Shown here in pieces: positions 60,113-64,000 of a DNA stretch of 64,000 nucleotides. The position numbers and the translations under genes were made by a program. Under the pieces are notes generated by a model. It had not been told where the DNA came from and did not search any database. It saw only the letters and a program-made list of their open reading frames with translations. The stretch is from Chloroflexota bacterium (GTDB lineage: Bacteria > Chloroflexota > Dehalococcoidia > Bin125), in NCBI GenBank assembly GCA_009838915.1, contig VXQT01000010.1, positions 22,626 through 86,625 on the forward strand, given 5' to 3'. The first letter of the stretch is position 1. Each line of letters opens with the position of its first letter.

Positions 60113-63100
60113 GTGGAGTCGCTTGGGTCCGTCCTTGCGTTTGTCCTGCGCCGGATGCGCGATAGCTGGCGGCTGCAGCTCGTCATCGCGGCCGGGATCA
60201 TCGTCGCCGCGGTCTTGATGTCGTCGACCACGATCTACACGCGCGCCGTGTCCGACCTTTCGCTCACCCTAAGCCTCCGCGAATACCAGACCGAGCGCCG
60301 GCAGATGCTGACCAGCCTGTGGAGTTTGCCAATCGCCGGCGGTCCGAACGAGTCGGCGCGGAGCTACGCGGAGGAGTCAATCGCCGAGCGGTTCGGCGAG
60401 ATCGAATCGCAACGATTGCGATTCCAGTCGTCGATCCCCATGAGCATCGATCTGCCGTTGCGCCAGGGCCAGGTGATTCCGCCGACTGCGTTCTTTGCGA
60501 CGCTGGACGAGGCGAAATCTCACCTGACCGTAGTCGAGGGCCGGTTCCCGAAGCCTCCCGAGCTGACTTCGGACGCGAATCTGACCGGGCGGATTGAAGT
60601 GGCGATGCCCGTCGGCGCCGCGCGGGCGTATGGGGTTGGTGTGGGGTCGGAGCTGCACATCGTTGACGGCTGGGACGAGTGTGACCGGGAGCCCGACCCG
60701 CCGCCGGGCGGACCGCCGCCGCCGCCGCGCCCTCCGTGCGAGCCAACGATGTTGGTCCAGCGGCTGATCCCGATAGAAATCACCGGTCTGATCGAGCCAG
60801 ACGACGTGGAGAGTTCATTCTGGCAGCGCGTGCCGCGCAACATCACGTTCGGCGCATACGTGAGCCCGCCGCGTCCGCAGACGGTCTCGTTGATCGTCCC
60901 GCCGGAGACCTTCGATTCGGTGATGCCGACGGTGATGAGCGGATACCTGGTCAACACGACCTGGATCTCAGAGCTGGATACGGACCAGCTCAACGTCGCG
61001 GTGTTGGACGACACGCGTGCGGCGTTCGACTTGATGCGCGAGGACCTGCGGTCTGTGGGCGGCGCGGTGCGATCGCCAATCGAGGCTCGATTGGAGTCCT
61101 TCGTCAAAGACCTCGACTTCACCCAGGTGCCGATCCTGATGTTGCTCGCCCAGGTGGTGGGAATCGCGCTGTTCTACGTCGTGATCGTGTCGGGCGTGCA
61201 GGTTGCGGAGCGCCGTGAGGAGTTGTTCTCGATGCGCTCGCGCGGGGCATCGATCATGCAGGTGATCTCGCACACGGCAATCGAGGGCATCATCCTCGCC
61301 ATTGTCGCGGCAGCCGTCGCTCCGTTCATTGCGATGGGCGTGATCGGCCTGCTGGGCTACACGCCGGTGTTCGATCCGCTGACAGGCGGCAATTCGATTC
61401 CAACCACGCTGACAGACATGGCCTTCCTGCTCTCGGCGGCGGGTGCGATCGTGGCCGTGCTGTTCACCTTGGCGCCGCTGGTGATCGCGAGTCGGACGCG
61501 GGTGCTGTCGGAGCGGCTGCGCGGCGTGTCGCGGCCGGCCGGACCGAACGCGCTGCAACGCTACTTCCTCGATGTCGCGCTGGTGCTGGTGGCGGTCGGA
61601 TTGATCTTCGAGGCCGACCTCAAGGGCACGGTGTTCGAGCGCAACAGCGTGGGAGGCCTGTCGGCGGATCCGTTGTTGTTGAGCACGCCCATCCTGTTTG
61701 CGTTGGCGGCGACGCTCGTAATCCTGCGGTTCCTGCCGTACATCTACAGGTTCTTCGCCTGGCTGACGTACGACCGCTTCCCGCTATCGATTGCGTCGAC
61801 GCTGCGTTATGTGAGCCGCACGGTCGGTCCGGCGGCGCGGTTGACGATTCTGCTGATGCTGGGCGCGGCGTTGGGCACGTTTGCCGCGTCGTATGCAGAC
61901 ACGGTCGAGCTCTCGTTGGAGGAGCGGATTGAGTACGACAACGGCGTGGAGTTCCGCGTGTCGCTCGGAGAGAGCGGCTACTCGACCGCGAACGGGGTGC
62001 GTGCCCGGCTGGGTCCGATCGACGGGATCGAGGAAGTCGCCTCGGTGCATCGGGGCAAGGTGTCGGCGGGTCGCAGCGTGGGCACCACTTCGAGCGTGAC
62101 GCTGCTGGGGCTTGAGCCCAAGTCGGCGCTGGAGATGATGTGGTTCCGCGAGGATCTGTCGCTGTTGAGCCTAGAAGAACTGCTCGGCGCGATCGACGTG
62201 CCACCGGTCGGTCGCGGGATACCAATTCCGTCTGACACCGAGACGCTCCGCGTCTGGGTGCGGATTGGACCGGGTGAGACCGATCAATCGCTCTGGTTCC
62301 GTATCCGCGACGGCGACGGGAAGTACATCACCGGCGGCGGACTGGAGATGCCGCCGCGCGATACGCCCTGGACGGCGATGGAGATCGACTTCCAATCCGA
62401 AATCGTCAGCTTTGGCGCGACGGCGCCGTACACGCTGCACGCCATCGTGATGAGCGAACCCCAGGGTCTCTTCGCATCGGAGCCGTCCACGATTTACTTC
62501 GACGCGGTCACGGCGATTCAGCCGGACGGTCGGGAACTGATCATCGAGGACTTCGAACACCGAGGCTGGATCGATTTCGCTCAGCGACGGGGCTCGGGCG
62601 ACGAAATCGAGTTCGAGGAAGACCCGGAGCCGATCTCCGGCGAGCATGTGATGGCGTTCTATCCCGGCGTAGGACAGTCGCCGGGGCTTCGAGCGGCGCA
62701 TGTTGCCGATCCGGCGTTCTGCAGCAACACCCGCTGCACAGTCCCGACGATCATCAGCCAGGACTTCGCCGAGCGGCAGCGGCTGGAGGTCGGCGATCGA
62801 TACACGCTGCGCACGGACCGGATGATCCTGAGTGCGCGCGTGGCGAGCATCGTCGAGCTGTTCCCCACGCTGCGGCCTGACGAGCAGTCGTTCATCATCG
62901 CCGACTTCGATCCGCTGTTCCACATGGGCTCGGTAACCGGCTTGCGACCGTCGATCTCGCCGAACGAGGCGTGGCTGAACATTGCCGACGACCCCGAGAT
63001 GCGCGCGGCGGCGTTGGCAGAGCTGAATCGACCGCGCTACTCGCTCGGACAGATCAGCGACCGTGATCAGCGGTTGGACGAGAGCGGCCGCGATCCGCTG

Positions 63101-63532
63101 ACGACGGCGGGCGGCTCGGGGATTCTGCTGGTCGCGTTCATCGCAATTTCGCTGTTGCTGGCGCTGGCGTTCCTGGTCTCGATGGCCGTCTCGGCGCGCC
63201 AGCGGCGGTTGGAGATGGCGCTGCTGCGCACGGTCGGGGTGGGCAATGCCAGCATCCTGATCCAGCTCTTCCTGGAGTATGCGATCATCGTCGGCACCGG
63301 TCTCGTGCTGGGCGTGCTGCTGGGCAACCGCATCTCGCTGTTGCTGCTGGCCTACCTGGAGATCGACGAGTCGGGCCGCACCGTGCTGCCGCCATTCCAG
63401 GTCGAGACGGACTGGCAGATCCTGGGAATCGCCTTTGCGGTGCTGGCCGGCGTGCTGTTGGTCGGGGTCGTGGCGACCTGGCGCTGGTTCCTCAAGCTGG
63501 AACTGAACCGCGAGCTGCGGCTGACGAACTAG
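60113..63532 (+). CDS. Large double-FtsX-domain ABC permease (paralogue)
   Basis: The protein has 1139 residues from the GTG at 60113. It has the same architecture as its divergent neighbour: N-terminal helix (LVIAAGIIVAAVLMSS), extracytoplasmic domain with a notable proline-rich loop (PPPGGPPPPPRPP near residue 200), FtsX block 1 near 340-460 (SMRSRGASIMQVISHTAIEGI), central helices, extracytoplasmic domain 2 (two cysteines, FCSNTRCTVP near 870) and FtsX block 2 (RRLEMALLRTVGVGNASILI) at the end. Related in sequence start to end. Divergent arrangement with a 235-base shared promoter region would allow balanced expression. Confidence 0.9.
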   Translation: MESLGSVLAFVLRRMRDSWRLQLVIAAGIIVAAVLMSSTTIYTRAVSDLSLTLSLREYQTERRQMLTSLWSLPIAGGPNESARSYAEESIAERFGEIESQRLRFQSSIPMSIDLPLRQGQVIPPTAFFATLDEAKSHLTVVEGRFPKPPELTSDANLTGRIEVAMPVGAARAYGVGVGSELHIVDGWDECDREPDPPPGGPPPPPRPPCEPTMLVQRLIPIEITGLIEPDDVESSFWQRVPRNITFGAYVSPPRPQTVSLIVPPETFDSVMPTVMSGYLVNTTWISELDTDQLNVAVLDDTRAAFDLMREDLRSVGGAVRSPIEARLESFVKDLDFTQVPILMLLAQVVGIALFYVVIVSGVQVAERREELFSMRSRGASIMQVISHTAIEGIILAIVAAAVAPFIAMGVIGLLGYTPVFDPLTGGNSIPTTLTDMAFLLSAAGAIVAVLFTLAPLVIASRTRVLSERLRGVSRPAGPNALQRYFLDVALVLVAVGLIFEADLKGTVFERNSVGGLSADPLLLSTPILFALAATLVILRFLPYIYRFFAWLTYDRFPLSIASTLRYVSRTVGPAARLTILLMLGAALGTFAASYADTVELSLEERIEYDNGVEFRVSLGESGYSTANGVRARLGPIDGIEEVASVHRGKVSAGRSVGTTSSVTLLGLEPKSALEMMWFREDLSLLSLEELLGAIDVPPVGRGIPIPSDTETLRVWVRIGPGETDQSLWFRIRDGDGKYITGGGLEMPPRDTPWTAMEIDFQSEIVSFGATAPYTLHAIVMSEPQGLFASEPSTIYFDAVTAIQPDGRELIIEDFEHRGWIDFAQRRGSGDEIEFEEDPEPISGEHVMAFYPGVGQSPGLRAAHVADPAFCSNTRCTVPTIISQDFAERQRLEVGDRYTLRTDRMILSARVASIVELFPTLRPDEQSFIIADFDPLFHMGSVTGLRPSISPNEAWLNIADDPEMRAAALAELNRPRYSLGQISDRDQRLDESGRDPLTTAGGSGILLVAFIAISLLLALAFLVSMAVSARQRRLEMALLRTVGVGNASILIQLFLEYAIIVGTGLVLGVLLGNRISLLLLAYLEIDESGRTVLPPFQVETDWQILGIAFAVLAGVLLVGVVATWRWFLKLELNRELRLTN

Positions 63533-63876
63533 AGGCGCTTGAGCGGGCGGCGGCGGGTGAACCAGCCTCGGATATCGGGGGCGGCGAGGGTGGCGGCGGC
63601 GGCCGGGGTTCCCCAGGCGATGCAGGCGACTCCGCAGGTGGCGCCGGAGGCCGCGATGCCGAGCAGGGCGACCACGATCGCCATCGGCGCAAGGGCGAAC
63701 CAGGGCGCGGCGGGGCTGCGTCGGGCGCGGGCGACGTGCAGGAGCATCAGCAGCAGGCCAGCGGCGGCGACGGTCGCGCAGACGATATAGAGGCCGGTGG
63801 AGTCCTGGTTGATCAGGGTGGCCACGAAGGCGGCGGCGATGCCTGCGGCGGTGAGAGTGCCGGCGAGGGGTGTCAT
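63529..63876 (-). CDS. Small integral membrane protein
   Basis: The protein has 115 residues from the ATG at 63876 (MTPLAGTLTAAGIAAAFV). About four hydrophobic segments (AGIAAAFVATLI, IVCATVAAAGLLLMLL, FALAPMAIVVALLGIAASG, AAAATLAA) and a basic C-terminus (RGWFTRRRPLKRL). Two cysteines occur in the GATCGVACIAW segment. No family is recognised. It is convergent with the permease, stops overlapping by four bases. The longer frame upstream runs into the poly-G artefact at the contig end. Confidence 0.65.
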   Translation of the reverse strand: MTPLAGTLTAAGIAAAFVATLINQDSTGLYIVCATVAAAGLLLMLLHVARARRSPAAPWFALAPMAIVVALLGIAASGATCGVACIAWGTPAAAATLAAPDIRGWFTRRRPLKRL

Positions 63877-63890
63877 GGGGTCATGGTAGC

Positions 63891-64000
63891 GGGGGGGGGG
63901 GGGGGGGGGGGGGGCCGGGGCCCCGCCCCCCCCCGGCCCCCCCCCGCGCCCACGCACAGAAACATAGACAAAAAACAAAAAACAAAACCACAAAACCCAA
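63891..64000. other. Probable contig-end artefact (poly-G / poly-C / A-C-only tail)
   Basis: 24 consecutive G residues are followed by an irregular G/C block and then by a ~55-base tail with almost no G or T, unlike anything else in the window. This is typical of low-quality read ends (dark-cycle poly-G calls) and not genomic. No feature should be called here. Confidence 0.8.

Noticed and set aside
1..64000. CRISPR arrays, tRNA/rRNA genes, transposases, integrases, attachment sites
   Set aside because: No regularly spaced direct repeats, tRNA cloverleafs or recombinase motifs were seen; the dispersed hairpin repeats are not CRISPR because spacing is irregular and units lie kilobases apart.

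Overview
The window is a high-GC, gene-dense bacterial chromosome fragment, probably from a metagenome. No gap exceeds about 250 bases, and I see no rRNA, tRNA, CRISPR array, transposase or integrase. The gene mix (CaiB/BaiF CoA-transferases, enoyl-CoA hydratases, flavin/F420-type LLM oxidoreductases, a split ImuB-DnaE2 cassette, long double-FtsX permeases, a bacterial sterol-methyltransferase-like fragment) suggests an uncultured Chloroflexota, possibly SAR202-like. That placement is inference from gene content; an actinobacterium is the main alternative. The last ~110 bases (poly-G, C-rich, then an A/C-only tail) look like a contig-end artefact.

Layout. 0-6.5 kb: 3' end of a sterol C-24 methyltransferase-like gene, a frameshifted YtcJ amidohydrolase, a fused double ABC exporter and an alpha/beta hydrolase. 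6.5-11.4 kb: dnaE2 and imuB, a mutagenic repair operon with a LexA-type box upstream. 11.5-16.6 kb: an MNT/HEPN toxin-antitoxin pair, yqeC and mobA (molybdenum/selenium cofactor), three small unknown genes, threonine aldolase and a lipoprotein. 16.6-18.7 kb: two LolD/MacB-type ATPases whose likely FtsX permease partners lie at 56.5-63.5 kb. 19.3-26.8 kb: a complete phosphate regulon (phoU, pstB, pstA, pstC, pstS, phoR, phoP) with a Pho-box-like repeat before pstS. 27-41 kb: catabolic genes, including a tandem pair of ferritin-like diiron-type proteins, one with a degraded metal site. 41-45.3 kb: a four-gene, start/stop-coupled operon with a MutL/MORC-type GHKL ATPase, an unknown 255-aa protein and two tandem paralogues. 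It looks like a defence-type module and is the best candidate for an undescribed system. Its ATPase gene carries an in-frame TAA that separates the ATP-binding N-box from the rest. 45.5-56.5 kb: an acyl-CoA operon, an amidase with a GatC/AtzG-like small partner, a membrane-anchored nuclease, IlvD, an MFS exporter, a cysteine-rich secreted protein and a ribbon-helix-helix protein. 56.5-63.5 kb: two divergent ~1135-aa double-FtsX permeases.

Across the window there are about a dozen copies of a two- to three-hairpin palindromic repeat (C-rich arm, TGCC-loop-GGCA arm, CCCCCCGC-loop-GCGGGGGG arm), and two copies of a second repeat (ATTCCCGC-loop-GCGGGAATGACGG). Arm sequences vary in a compensatory way. 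One array is translated in frame inside dnaE2. Other copies add an N-terminal stretch to YqeC and a C-terminal tail to MobA. They behave like protein-inserted palindromic elements.

Starts were chosen by ribosome-binding sites, overlaps and family length. Family assignments rest on motifs and recollection of the families; no search was run.
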